From contig NZ_KB899671.1 of the NCBI RefSeq assembly GCF_000378385.1, positions 115,137 to 179,136 of the forward strand: a stretch of 64,000 bases of DNA. Reading direction: 5' to 3'. Positions 33,707-42,182 of this stretch are shown here, one piece after another. The stretch's first letter is position 1; each line of letters begins with the position of its first letter. Source of the DNA: Paenibacillus daejeonensis DSM 15491. GTDB taxonomy: Bacteria > Bacillota > Bacilli > Paenibacillales > Paenibacillaceae. The notes below the pieces were generated by a model. The model had not been told where the DNA came from and did not search any database. It saw only the letters and a list, made by a program, of their open reading frames with translations. The position numbers and the translations under genes were made by a program.

Positions 33707-36604
33707 CTACCGGACTGGCAGATCGAACTCCTGCCTCTTGATCGTAATCTCGTCATTAATGTAGACAATATAGTCGGATAACGCCTCGCGCGGATTCTCG
33801 CCCGCATTCACGACTCTTCGGAAGGCATTGTCCAGGTGACGGCCGGTAAAATATCCGCCAGGGATTTGAGGAATCCCTTGCACCCATTGCCATTGGCTTT
33901 CCAGGTTATTGTAATCCTTGACCGGCCAAGGCAGCTGCTCCAGCGCCTCGATATTGGCCGTTGGGTAGCGGGCTGCCGCTCCCATCAGGCCTTCCATTTC
34001 GCGGCCGTATTCAATCTGCGTCTGCTTTTCCGTCCACCACTTCATGAATTCCCAAGCCGCGTCTTTGTCCTGGGCATTCTCCAGCATGAGAACGGCGCTG
34101 GTCGAGCTCGCCACTTCATGCGTAATCGAGCCATCGCTCTGCTCCGTACCCGGAACAATCGTGAATTCCCACAGGTTGCGGATCTCAGGTGCCATGACGG
34201 TCAGCATATTGTAGGTGATATAATCGGCGATGCCGATTGGCATCTCTCCTGTCCGGAAGCGGTTCGGGAAGTCTGCCCGCAGCGGGAACTTGTAATTGGT
34301 ATAGAATTGCGTCCACCGCTTGAACGCCTCCATCGAGATTTCCGAATCGAGCGCACTGGCCAAGTGATCTTCCTGATAGAACTTGCCGTCATTCTGATAC
34401 ATCAGCATGGCAAACGTGGCGTTGGGGACCAGTGCCGCATTGTTAATCGTATCCTCGATCGGGAGGAAGAACTCCATGTTGTGCTTTTGCAGCACGGAGA
34501 TCATCGTGTAGACTTCGTCCCAGGTCTTGGGCGGCGTCAGGCCCAGTTCGGCCAGAATGTCCTTGCGGTAGAACAGCATTGGGAATAGCTGCTGCTCTGG
34601 CAGCGCATAGACACCGTCATTGTAACGGTAAGGCGTGATGGCGCTCTCCCTGAATCGTGAAGCGACATTCTCAAAATCGGCAAATCCGCTCAGATCAGCC
34701 GCTGCCCCACGCATGGCATAGTTGACCGGCACGTCCTCGCCCATCTGCATTGCCACGTCAGGACCTTGCCCGGCCAGCGTAGCTGGCAGCAGGATGTTAG
34801 GGGGCACGAGCCGCAAGCTAACGGAAATGTTAGTTGCAGGTGTGAACGTATCGTCAATCAGGCCTTTCAGCACCTGAGCCTGGTCCCGACCGGTGGTAAT
34901 CCACACCGTGATGGAACGCTGCATTTCCTCGACGTTCCCGATGCTGTCATAGTCTTCTGTATATGACGCAATGTAAGCCCCAAGCTCATGGCGGGTTTTC
35001 TCCAGCAGGGTCGCCTCTGCCCGTGGCAGCTCAGCCCCCGGCGTGGAGACGACCAGGTAATCCAGCGACAGCGGCTGCTCCCGTACCGTCAGAATCCAGG
35101 TGCCCAGACCGCCTACATTGATCTTGAAGCTGTCGAGCCTTCTGGCAACCGTCTCTGGGCGCTCGGCCATGTCGTTGAGCTGATGCACCAGTGCATGCAG
35201 CACAGCGACTTTGTCACTTGCCTCTCCTGTCACTAATTCCAGATGGTCTGCGACGGAGCCAACAATCTCCGCCTGCTCGCGGAACACCTCCGTCATCTCA
35301 GGAATTCGCCGTTCCAGTTGATAGTCACGAAGGGGATCTGGATTATTGGAAGTAATCATCAGAATGTTGCGATACATCTCATTAAGGGCAAGGACACTGG
35401 ACTCAATTGTCCTCAGCAGCGGGGCAATATCGCCAAGCGTTACCGTCATCCGCAGCCTGTGGGTCCCCTGGGTCAGATGGAACAGGTACGGCTCCTCTTC
35501 TCCGCCGAGCACATCCGTCTGCCATTCCGTCCCGTGATTGAAGCGCAGGCGCTTCATTTCCTCAAACGGGAACTCGCCATTAATGGTCAGACTGCGCGTG
35601 GAATAAATGCCCCTCAGTTGGTCCTGTTTGCGCTTGAGAGCGATTTGATAGAGTCCATCCTCCGGTACTTCAATGTCCCATTCGATCCATTGTCCTGGTA
35701 TTTTCCAATTGAGACCACCGATGCTGTTGATGCGAATCTTCGACACATCATAGGGCTCGACAGTCGGTGAAGAACGATCCGACTCGGGATAGAGCGTCGG
35801 TGCCGATTTGCTGACCGCATCCTCCGCCTGAATCTGAATGAACTGTCCCTGTGCAGGCTGCAGCCCTTGTGCCTCATAGTCCGCCTTGACCTGCTCATAC
35901 GTCTGCAGTCCCTTATCCTGGTAGAGCTCAATATATTCAATGACCATGGGCTCGCGCTGAGCCTCCAACGCGATCGTCCGCGTCCCCGCGTCGAAGTGGA
36001 ACAGATAGGAATCCTCATAGTAGCCTTCACTGTCCTGGAATTCGGCCAGCTGCCATTGCGGACGCTCGACTTGTCGTGGGCGTAGATCATTGCCCCGGTC
36101 ATCACGCCGGATATAATCTTCGCGATTGTCCCACACCCGGTCGAACAGCAGCAGATCAGCCCCACGGAAGGGCACTTCGCCGTCAATGGTGAGCACTCGC
36201 TCGATGGACGAGCTCTTGCCGCTGACCGGATAATAGTGGACGCGCATATTGTACATGCCGGTGGCCGGCACTTCGACCTGCCAGCTAATCGTGCCCGTCT
36301 CTGGCGTCAATACCGCCTGGCCTTGCGCACCCATATAATTCTCGACAATCTCGAATTCGCCGCCTGACGTCTCTACGAAATCGGCCCCTGGGATGCGGAT
36401 GATCTCATCCGGCCTCGCACTTGAGGCATGCCGGTTATAATACTCGTCATAGCTGTCCTCACCCGCCGAGTCCGATACCGCTTCAAAATCCGCCTGCGCT
36501 TGGACCTGCCACGACTCAGACTGGTTACTGGGCCAGGCCCAGATGGAGACGAGGAGCGTGAAGGCCAGCAGAACGATCGTATAAGTCTTCCAACGACGCT
36601 TCAT
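33707..36604 (-). CDS. large CBM-fused extracellular solute-binding protein
   Basis: A 965-residue extracellular protein with an uncleaved N-terminal hydrophobic segment (about 8-25) but no lipobox. Two beta-jelly-roll modules follow (about 55-230 and 243-400), each with the 'EVP..G.Y...' pattern of CBM6/CBM35-like modules (VEVPATGMYNMRVHYYP; IEVPEDGLYQIALKRK). After a helical linker, residues 550-930 form a family-1 sugar-binding-protein fold (NPDPLRDYQ..., GQGPDVAMQMGEDVPVNYA). Ordinary SBPs are about 450 residues, so this fusion doubles the size. It should hold polysaccharide near its transporter. AGGAGG precedes the ATG. Confidence 0.82.
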   Translation of the reverse strand: MKRRWKTYTIVLLAFTLLVSIWAWPSNQSESWQVQAQADFEAVSDSAGEDSYDEYYNRHASSARPDEIIRIPGADFVETSGGEFEIVENYMGAQGQAVLTPETGTISWQVEVPATGMYNMRVHYYPVSGKSSSIERVLTIDGEVPFRGADLLLFDRVWDNREDYIRRDDRGNDLRPRQVERPQWQLAEFQDSEGYYEDSYLFHFDAGTRTIALEAQREPMVIEYIELYQDKGLQTYEQVKADYEAQGLQPAQGQFIQIQAEDAVSKSAPTLYPESDRSSPTVEPYDVSKIRINSIGGLNWKIPGQWIEWDIEVPEDGLYQIALKRKQDQLRGIYSTRSLTINGEFPFEEMKRLRFNHGTEWQTDVLGGEEEPYLFHLTQGTHRLRMTVTLGDIAPLLRTIESSVLALNEMYRNILMITSNNPDPLRDYQLERRIPEMTEVFREQAEIVGSVADHLELVTGEASDKVAVLHALVHQLNDMAERPETVARRLDSFKINVGGLGTWILTVREQPLSLDYLVVSTPGAELPRAEATLLEKTRHELGAYIASYTEDYDSIGNVEEMQRSITVWITTGRDQAQVLKGLIDDTFTPATNISVSLRLVPPNILLPATLAGQGPDVAMQMGEDVPVNYAMRGAAADLSGFADFENVASRFRESAITPYRYNDGVYALPEQQLFPMLFYRKDILAELGLTPPKTWDEVYTMISVLQKHNMEFFLPIEDTINNAALVPNATFAMLMYQNDGKFYQEDHLASALDSEISMEAFKRWTQFYTNYKFPLRADFPNRFRTGEMPIGIADYITYNMLTVMAPEIRNLWEFTIVPGTEQSDGSITHEVASSTSAVLMLENAQDKDAAWEFMKWWTEKQTQIEYGREMEGLMGAAARYPTANIEALEQLPWPVKDYNNLESQWQWVQGIPQIPGGYFTGRHLDNAFRRVVNAGENPREALSDYIVYINDEITIKRQEFDLPVR

Positions 36605-36669
36605 GATTTACCTCCTAACCTGTAAATATCCCCGAAAACTTATAAATTCTATAATAAGAACAAAGTGCA

Positions 36670-36703
36670 CAGTCCCCATTTCGAAGAATCAAAATGGGGA
36701 CTG
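36670..36703 (-). terminator. intercistronic hairpin after the SBP gene
   Basis: CAGTCCCCATTT pairs perfectly with AAATGGGGACTG around a 10-base loop, with no U tract. It sits between the first gene of the operon and the rest. Such hairpins often raise the level of binding-protein mRNA over that of the permeases. Confidence 0.6.
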
Positions 36704-36723
36704 TTCAATGATTCTTATAATCG

Positions 36724-38088
36724 TTATTGATAGACCTCGTCGATTGCGGCCTGGATCGGCGATTTATATTTCTCAATGACCGTCGATACCGAGACGCCCT
36801 GGAGCAGCTCATCCACCATGTCGTAGTAAGGAATGGAAGGGAACGAGTTGCGGTCGATGATGTTCATGTTATCCCCTGCCATCCGTGCATTTGCGATATC
36901 ATCTTCATTGTCGAAGTTCGTCTCCAGTCCTGCTTGACCCGGATAGTCGTAGATCGACTCGATTTCGTTAATCTTTTCCCAGATGTACATGATCTGCTCC
37001 GGGTTCTCCGTCTGCTTCGGAAGCGTCAGGAACTGAACCGCTGGCTCATGTGCATGGTATGTGGAAGCGCTCGGGCCTTTCGGGAAAGGTACAAAGCCGA
37101 TGTCAAAGTCCTGCATATCCTGCTTCAATCCACTCGTTTCGTATTCAGCCCCGGCATACATCAGTGTGTTGCCCTGACGGAAAAACTGTCCTGGCTCTGT
37201 CCAGTCGCCGCCTTCGGTTGGTCTCCCTACCTGTTCAGTTGCCAGTCGGGAGATGAAATTGAAGACTTCCAGCACCCGAGGGTCATCCAGATTCTGTTCT
37301 GTGCCGTTGACCAGATCCGTCTCGTTGGCTGCCAGTGCTTGCTCTGTCAGTGAATGACCCGCGAGGCCCCACGTATCCAGCTTGGAGTCGTTGTTCGTGT
37401 CCTGATTAGCTTCCTTGGCAACCTGGATAAAGGTGTCCCAGTTCCAGTTGTCTTCATCCACATACTCCTGCAGCGGCTTGAGGCCGAGGTTTTTCATCAG
37501 TGTACGGTTGTAGAAGATACCCGTGATAAGGTTGGTCTGGCCTTCCGAGAAGCCGTAGCCTTTACCTTCGTATTGCGAGTACATCGAGGTTATCCGCTGA
37601 TTGAAAACCTGCTCGTTGGTGGTGTACTCATCTACCGGCCAGAACAGGTCTTGCTTGGTGAGCGCCGGAATCATGTACGCTTTACCCATGCGAACGATAT
37701 CGCCCAGCGGCTCGCCAGCCATCAGGGAAGCAACCACGCGTTCCTGGTATTCGCCGTAATCGATGGCGATGTATTCGATGTCGAAGTTATGCTTTTCCTT
37801 GAGCGCCTCCAGATTTTCCAGACGCTGAATATTGTCGGGGTTATTGTCGGGAATCGTCATATCCCACCAAGAGACGACCTTGATTGTCCGTCCGCCCATA
37901 TCAAAATCCATCTCGTTGGCCGGTGGCTCCTCTTCCTCGGGAGTATCTTCTGTGTTTTCGGTCACTGCGGGATCTTCGCCCGGTCCTTCATTGACCGGCC
38001 CGTTACCTCCGGTATTACCACTGCACGCGGCCAGAGTAATTGCTAGCATCAAACTCAGAAGCATAAACAAATTCTTTGTTGTCTTCAT
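36724..38088 (-). CDS. sugar ABC transporter substrate-binding lipoprotein
   Basis: A 454-residue lipoprotein: signal peptide with TLAAC (Cys22), an acidic linker rich in Glu/Pro, then a family-1 solute-binding fold. It is the first gene of the 13-kb operon leading to the membrane-anchored xylanase, so xylo-oligosaccharides are the likely ligand (inferred). The ATG at 38088 follows GAGGGGG; the in-frame ATG five codons earlier overlaps this. A cre box lies 37 bases upstream of the start and AraC-type direct repeats lie further upstream. Confidence 0.88.
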   Translation of the reverse strand: MKTTKNLFMLLSLMLAITLAACSGNTGGNGPVNEGPGEDPAVTENTEDTPEEEEPPANEMDFDMGGRTIKVVSWWDMTIPDNNPDNIQRLENLEALKEKHNFDIEYIAIDYGEYQERVVASLMAGEPLGDIVRMGKAYMIPALTKQDLFWPVDEYTTNEQVFNQRITSMYSQYEGKGYGFSEGQTNLITGIFYNRTLMKNLGLKPLQEYVDEDNWNWDTFIQVAKEANQDTNNDSKLDTWGLAGHSLTEQALAANETDLVNGTEQNLDDPRVLEVFNFISRLATEQVGRPTEGGDWTEPGQFFRQGNTLMYAGAEYETSGLKQDMQDFDIGFVPFPKGPSASTYHAHEPAVQFLTLPKQTENPEQIMYIWEKINEIESIYDYPGQAGLETNFDNEDDIANARMAGDNMNIIDRNSFPSIPYYDMVDELLQGVSVSTVIEKYKSPIQAAIDEVYQ

Positions 38089-38124
38089 CGTTATCCCCCT
38101 CAAATGGATGATCTACTTCGAAAG

Positions 38125-38137
38125 TGTAGCGCTTTCA
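38125..38137 (-). promoter_or_regulatory. cre box of the xylo-oligosaccharide transporter operon
   Basis: Minus strand TGAAAGCGCTACA, a near-consensus CcpA operator between the direct repeats and the SBP start. Confidence 0.7.
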
Positions 38138-38165
38138 TTTAGGGTCTACAACCTGCGTAAATACA

Positions 38166-38210
38166 GGTTTTTTCACCTGTCTATGTATAGGTTTTTTGCG
38201 TTTTTTCACC
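38166..38210 (-). promoter_or_regulatory. direct repeats, candidate AraC/YesN-type operator
   Basis: Minus strand GGTGAAAAAAC occurs at 38166-38177 and (with CG instead of GG at the plus-strand edge) at 38199-38210, 33 bp or about three helical turns apart, with a further CAAAAAACC between. They lie about 30-75 bases upstream of the cre box. AraC-type regulators typically bind such tandem sites; the YesN-like regulator at 40545 is the nearest candidate. Confidence 0.45.
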
Positions 38211-38344
38211 CTTCTGATTTATGGCTCATTGACGAGGCAAAGATCGGGATAGGTAAGTAAAGGATTGCTGCTTCCCCTCGGCCGATTTTCCTGAGATACT
38301 AGTAGAGATTTGCAAATTTCTCTTTACCCTTATCGTCCTCTCGC

Positions 38345-38800
38345 ACCCACACTGCGCCACCTGTAGCGCACCTTTCTTCCTCTATTCGCTCGTCCTCCCG
38401 CCGATCGTCCTCTGTAGCGCACCTTTCTTCCTCTATTTGCTCGCATTCCCACCACGCGCACTCTGTAGCACACCTTTCTTCCTCTATTCACTCGCATTCC
38501 CGCCACACGCACTCTGTAGCGCACCTTTCTTCCTCTATTTACTCGAACCCCTGCCCCACGCCGTCTGCAACGCACCTTTCTTCCTCTATTTGCACGCATT
38601 CCCATCACGCGCCCTCTGTAGCGCACCTTTCTTCCTCTATTCGCTCGCACTCCCGCCACACGCACTCTGTAGCACACCTTTGTTCCTCTATTTACTCGCA
38701 CTCCCGCCGCACGCCGCTGTAACACACCTTTCTTCCTCTATTCGCTCGCATTCCCACCACGCGCACTCTGTAGCACACCTTTTTTCCTCTATTTGCTCGC
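38345..38800 (-). repeat. 51-bp tandem repeat array 3 (9 copies)
   Basis: Conserved blocks (plus strand ACCTTTCTTCCTCTATT and variants) start at 38370, 38421, 38472, 38523, 38574, 38625, 38676, 38726 and 38777; one period is 50 bp, the rest 51. It is the largest array in the window. The variable parts differ more here (AGTGCGCGTGGTGGGAATG is commonest), implying an older or less homogenised array. It occupies most of the 800-base gap between the SBP gene and the xynD-like gene. Confidence 0.95.
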
Positions 38801-38844
38801 ACTCCCACCCGCCACGCGCCTCTGCAATTCACGCTGGACCAATA

Positions 38845-38883
38845 GAAAAGGCGCATGCCCGCCAAGCGGACATACGCCTTCTC
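38845..38883 (-). terminator. terminator of the xynD-like gene
   Basis: Arms 38845-38862 and 38866-38883 form an 18-bp stem that is complete only in the minus-strand transcript, where three pairs are G-U. It lies 30 bases after the stop at 38913. Confidence 0.75.
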
Positions 38884-38912
38884 TGTACAATGGTAGTTAC
38901 GTGCGGTTAAGC

Positions 38913-40535
38913 TTACTTGTCGAACGTCCACTCCGCCAGCTGGAACAGCTCGGTCTCCTGCTCGCCCCGGAAGACCAGGTACAGGTCATGGGTGCCAGTC
39001 GCGCCCGTAACCTCTGTCGACAGGTCGGCTGCTTCTCCCGATGCCAGCTCCGAGACGCTGAGCGTGCCTGCCAGCTCGCCCTCGGGACTGCCCAGTCGCA
39101 GCTCAATGTTCCCTGCTGCACCAGTGCCCAGGAGACGGGCCCGGAACGTGGCTGCACCGTCGCCAAAATCGACCGAAGCCAGCGCCAACCAGTCCCCGTC
39201 CTGGATATCGACTGCCTGCGTGCGCGCGTGCGTGTCTGCCGGCGCTGTCAACAGTCCGGCGCTCCAGGCCATGGTGCCACCGCTAGTTGCTGCATAGGGA
39301 TCATAGGACTGCAGCTGCTCTACGCCTTCGTAGGTCGCTGTAATCTCTGCAATCTTTCCGTCCGCAGGGTCGAACTCCACTTGGTTGAGATGCGTCGAGC
39401 GGTATCCCTTGGCTACCCCCATCGCTTTCGATAATGTCTGTGCATGGTAGGCGATGTACCAGCTGTCACGAAATTCAAAGATGGCATGATGGTTGTTGCC
39501 GCCAACCCCGAAGAAGTGAACCGGGTTCTTGAGAATCGAGCCCTGATACGTCCAAGGCCCCATCGGATTCTCGCTCGTCATATAGATAATTTCGCCCGCC
39601 CGCGGGCTGCCTTCTTCACGGACGCCATCGTAGAAGTTGGAGCAATACGTGTAATAATACAAGCCATTCACCTTATTAATTCCGGCATTCTCGAACATAT
39701 AAGGGGCAGGGATAACCTCTGCTGTACCGATCACGCTCGTCATATCAGCGCCCAACTGCATGACTCGGGCCGTGTCGGGACGCGCATACTGTCCCTCAGG
39801 CACGCCGCCACCAAAATAAATATAGGCCTCGCCGTCATCGTCCACCAGTACCGCCGGGTCGAACAGCCAGGTGACTGACTCCACGCCCGGCGTCTGCCGG
39901 GTAATGAGCGGCTTGCCAATTGGATCAACCCAGGGACCCTCGGGACTATCACTCGTCAAGACACCGATGCTGGTTGCATTGTTGGCGAAATACAGGAAGA
40001 AACGATCTTTGCCATCGATAACTTTGTGAGCAGCGGCTGGCGCCCACGATTGGGACGCCCAGGTAGCGGCGCCTTGTGGCCCAGCCACCGGAATGGCGCC
40101 ATGATCCGTCCAGTTCATCAGATCGGCGGATGAGATGACATTCAGCTTGTTGATCGAGCTATACGAATTCTCCTTGATCTCCCCCGCTGCATCATACTCC
40201 AGTTGATCACCCGTCATATACAGGTAGACGCGGTCGTTATAGACCAGGGCATACGGGTCAGCACCGAATTTGTGTGCCATCAATGGGTTGCCATGCGGTG
40301 GCAGCTTGCCCAGCGGTTTGGTGATCGCCTGCTCTGCTGGTGTCACCGATTGTTCGTTCTGCTCGTTCTGAATGGTTCCGGAATCTGAGTTAAGATGAGA
40401 AGTCATCATTGCATCTCCCTTTTGTTTGATAGTATCGGACTGCGTTTCTATTATTACATACACGACGATTGCCAATAGAGTCATAATCGACAGAATGCCT
40501 GCCCATGCCCGTGCCCCTTGTCCCCAGCCGCTCAT
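38913..40535 (-). CDS. xynD: GH43 arabinoxylan arabinofuranohydrolase with C-terminal CBM6-like module
   Basis: A 540-residue membrane-anchored enzyme: one N-terminal helix (about 10-29), a Gln/Glu-rich linker, a GH43 propeller (78-400) and a beta-sandwich module (about 410-540). The triad is Asp93 (FGADPYALVYND), Asp226 (FDPAVLVDDDG) and Glu282 (FENAGI). The segment HGNPLMAHKFGADPY and overall architecture match B. subtilis XynD, which removes arabinose from mono- and disubstituted xylan. Unlike secreted XynD it appears anchored by its N-terminal helix. It begins nine bases after the response-regulator gene and ends with its own terminator. Confidence 0.87.
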   Translation of the reverse strand: MSGWGQGARAWAGILSIMTLLAIVVYVIIETQSDTIKQKGDAMMTSHLNSDSGTIQNEQNEQSVTPAEQAITKPLGKLPPHGNPLMAHKFGADPYALVYNDRVYLYMTGDQLEYDAAGEIKENSYSSINKLNVISSADLMNWTDHGAIPVAGPQGAATWASQSWAPAAAHKVIDGKDRFFLYFANNATSIGVLTSDSPEGPWVDPIGKPLITRQTPGVESVTWLFDPAVLVDDDGEAYIYFGGGVPEGQYARPDTARVMQLGADMTSVIGTAEVIPAPYMFENAGINKVNGLYYYTYCSNFYDGVREEGSPRAGEIIYMTSENPMGPWTYQGSILKNPVHFFGVGGNNHHAIFEFRDSWYIAYHAQTLSKAMGVAKGYRSTHLNQVEFDPADGKIAEITATYEGVEQLQSYDPYAATSGGTMAWSAGLLTAPADTHARTQAVDIQDGDWLALASVDFGDGAATFRARLLGTGAAGNIELRLGSPEGELAGTLSVSELASGEAADLSTEVTGATGTHDLYLVFRGEQETELFQLAEWTFDK

Positions 40536-40544
40536 CGTACGCCA

Positions 40545-42182
40545 TCACTCTCCTACGCTACTTAGGGTGTCCCTGTACTCCTGGGGTGTCATCCCCGCTG
40601 TTTTCTTGAAAAAACGCGTGAAGGAGTGTGCCGCCTCATAGCCTACCGCCGCAGCAACATCCCGCACCTTGAGCTCTCCCTGCTCCAAGAGCTGCTTGGC
40701 CTGACGGACGCGGCACTGATCAATATAGTCGGAAAGATTGATGCCGCACTCCTGCTTGAAAAACCGGGATAAATACGATGGATTGAAATAGTGGATTTCG
40801 GCAAGTCGAACCAGCGACAAATCATCCCCGAGATGATCCTGGATATAGTTGCAGATTCGCTCGATGACATGAGCAGTCCTGTCCTTGGCATCCATCCGTC
40901 TGACTGCGAAAATACGCCCTGCGATTAATGCGAGGTAATCCACGCCCTTGCGCAGTGAGGCGTGCTCCTCCAGCCGCATCAGCATGCCATAGTCGCCGAC
41001 ATGGGTGTGCAGCCCCCAACGATTAATGAAGGACAAGAGCATGAGGGCCACCGCATAATAGGCCTCCTGGCTCCGCTGAGCCAGCGCTTCAGGCTGCTGC
41101 AGCTTGGCCGCAACCTCCTCAAAAAGCTGGTTGAACTCTTCTTCCCGGCCTGCCTCCAAATGCGCCGCCATCTGCTCTACCTTCTGGTTGACCCGTCCGC
41201 CGTCTCTAACCGATCCGCTGTCCTGTGCCTCGGTGCGATCTGTAATGATCATGGAAATGCCGTCGCCAATTCGCATCTGCTGTTGCTGCCGCAGCCTTTC
41301 GTGCTGCTCCCGGACATCTCTCCAGGCGCTGGGCGCGCCGCTGATGGTGAAAGAGCTGGGCAGTCCAAGCGACTCCATGCAGGCCTCCTGGACCAGCTCC
41401 AACGTACCTTCCAGATAACGCACCATATGCTGGGCGACCTTCTCCTCCGCATAGATCGAAGGCTGGATATACCATACCATGTCGCCATGCTTGTCGGTCG
41501 TGCCTGCGCTGCGGGTAGGACTGCCCAGGAACTGGCGCCAAATGACGCCAACCGCAGCCGTCATCTCCTGCTTTGCTGCATACGATGTGCCTGCCGGGAA
41601 GAACAGATGTCCCAACGCCAAGAGCACTGGGGTTCGCGGGTCAAGCGGCAGCTGACAGCGCGCGAAATCCCGCTCCATGCTCTCCGGATGCTCTGCCAGG
41701 GTTGGGCTCTCGTGCAACAGATGCCGCAGATAGTCGCCCTGGGCCATGTATGTGAGTGCATCCATCTGCTCCTGCGACTGCTGGACCAACTCACTCATCT
41801 GATTGCTATGATCGATCTCGCGGATGACCTCTGCAATCGTCTCCGTCACCTTGGAGTAGCCTTCCGTCTTCAGCAGATACCGTACATGCGGCATCTGAAA
41901 TGCCTGGTACGCATAGTCGAATTCGCTGTAGCCCGTCAGGAAGACAATTCGACAACGCGGCCAGTACGTCAGAATTTCCTGGGACAGCTCCAAACCGGAC
42001 ATGCCGGGCATCCGGATATCCGTCAGCACGATGTCGATCCGCGTCCGCTCCATCCACTGCAACGCTTCCTTGCCAGAATAGGCCCGGCAGATGTCCAGCT
42101 TCTCCGGCATCAGACGGTGAAACACCTCGTAGAGTCCATCAGTGATAATCTCCTCATCATCCACGATCAACAGACGATACAT
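40545..42182 (-). CDS. YesN-like response regulator (REC + AraC)
   Basis: A 545-residue cytosolic regulator: receiver domain 1-120 with acidic pair DDEE and phospho-acceptor Asp55 (IVLTDIRMPG), a helical middle region, and a C-terminal AraC domain (LVRLAEIHYFNPSYLSRFFK; VRDVAAAVGYEAAHSFTRFFK). The ATG at 42182 is six bases after AGGAGG and overlaps the kinase gene by 26 bases. With the YesM-like kinase it forms a two-component system that typically switches on nearby sugar-transport and hydrolase genes; the xynD-like gene follows immediately. Confidence 0.9.
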   Translation of the reverse strand: MYRLLIVDDEEIITDGLYEVFHRLMPEKLDICRAYSGKEALQWMERTRIDIVLTDIRMPGMSGLELSQEILTYWPRCRIVFLTGYSEFDYAYQAFQMPHVRYLLKTEGYSKVTETIAEVIREIDHSNQMSELVQQSQEQMDALTYMAQGDYLRHLLHESPTLAEHPESMERDFARCQLPLDPRTPVLLALGHLFFPAGTSYAAKQEMTAAVGVIWRQFLGSPTRSAGTTDKHGDMVWYIQPSIYAEEKVAQHMVRYLEGTLELVQEACMESLGLPSSFTISGAPSAWRDVREQHERLRQQQQMRIGDGISMIITDRTEAQDSGSVRDGGRVNQKVEQMAAHLEAGREEEFNQLFEEVAAKLQQPEALAQRSQEAYYAVALMLLSFINRWGLHTHVGDYGMLMRLEEHASLRKGVDYLALIAGRIFAVRRMDAKDRTAHVIERICNYIQDHLGDDLSLVRLAEIHYFNPSYLSRFFKQECGINLSDYIDQCRVRQAKQLLEQGELKVRDVAAAVGYEAAHSFTRFFKKTAGMTPQEYRDTLSSVGE

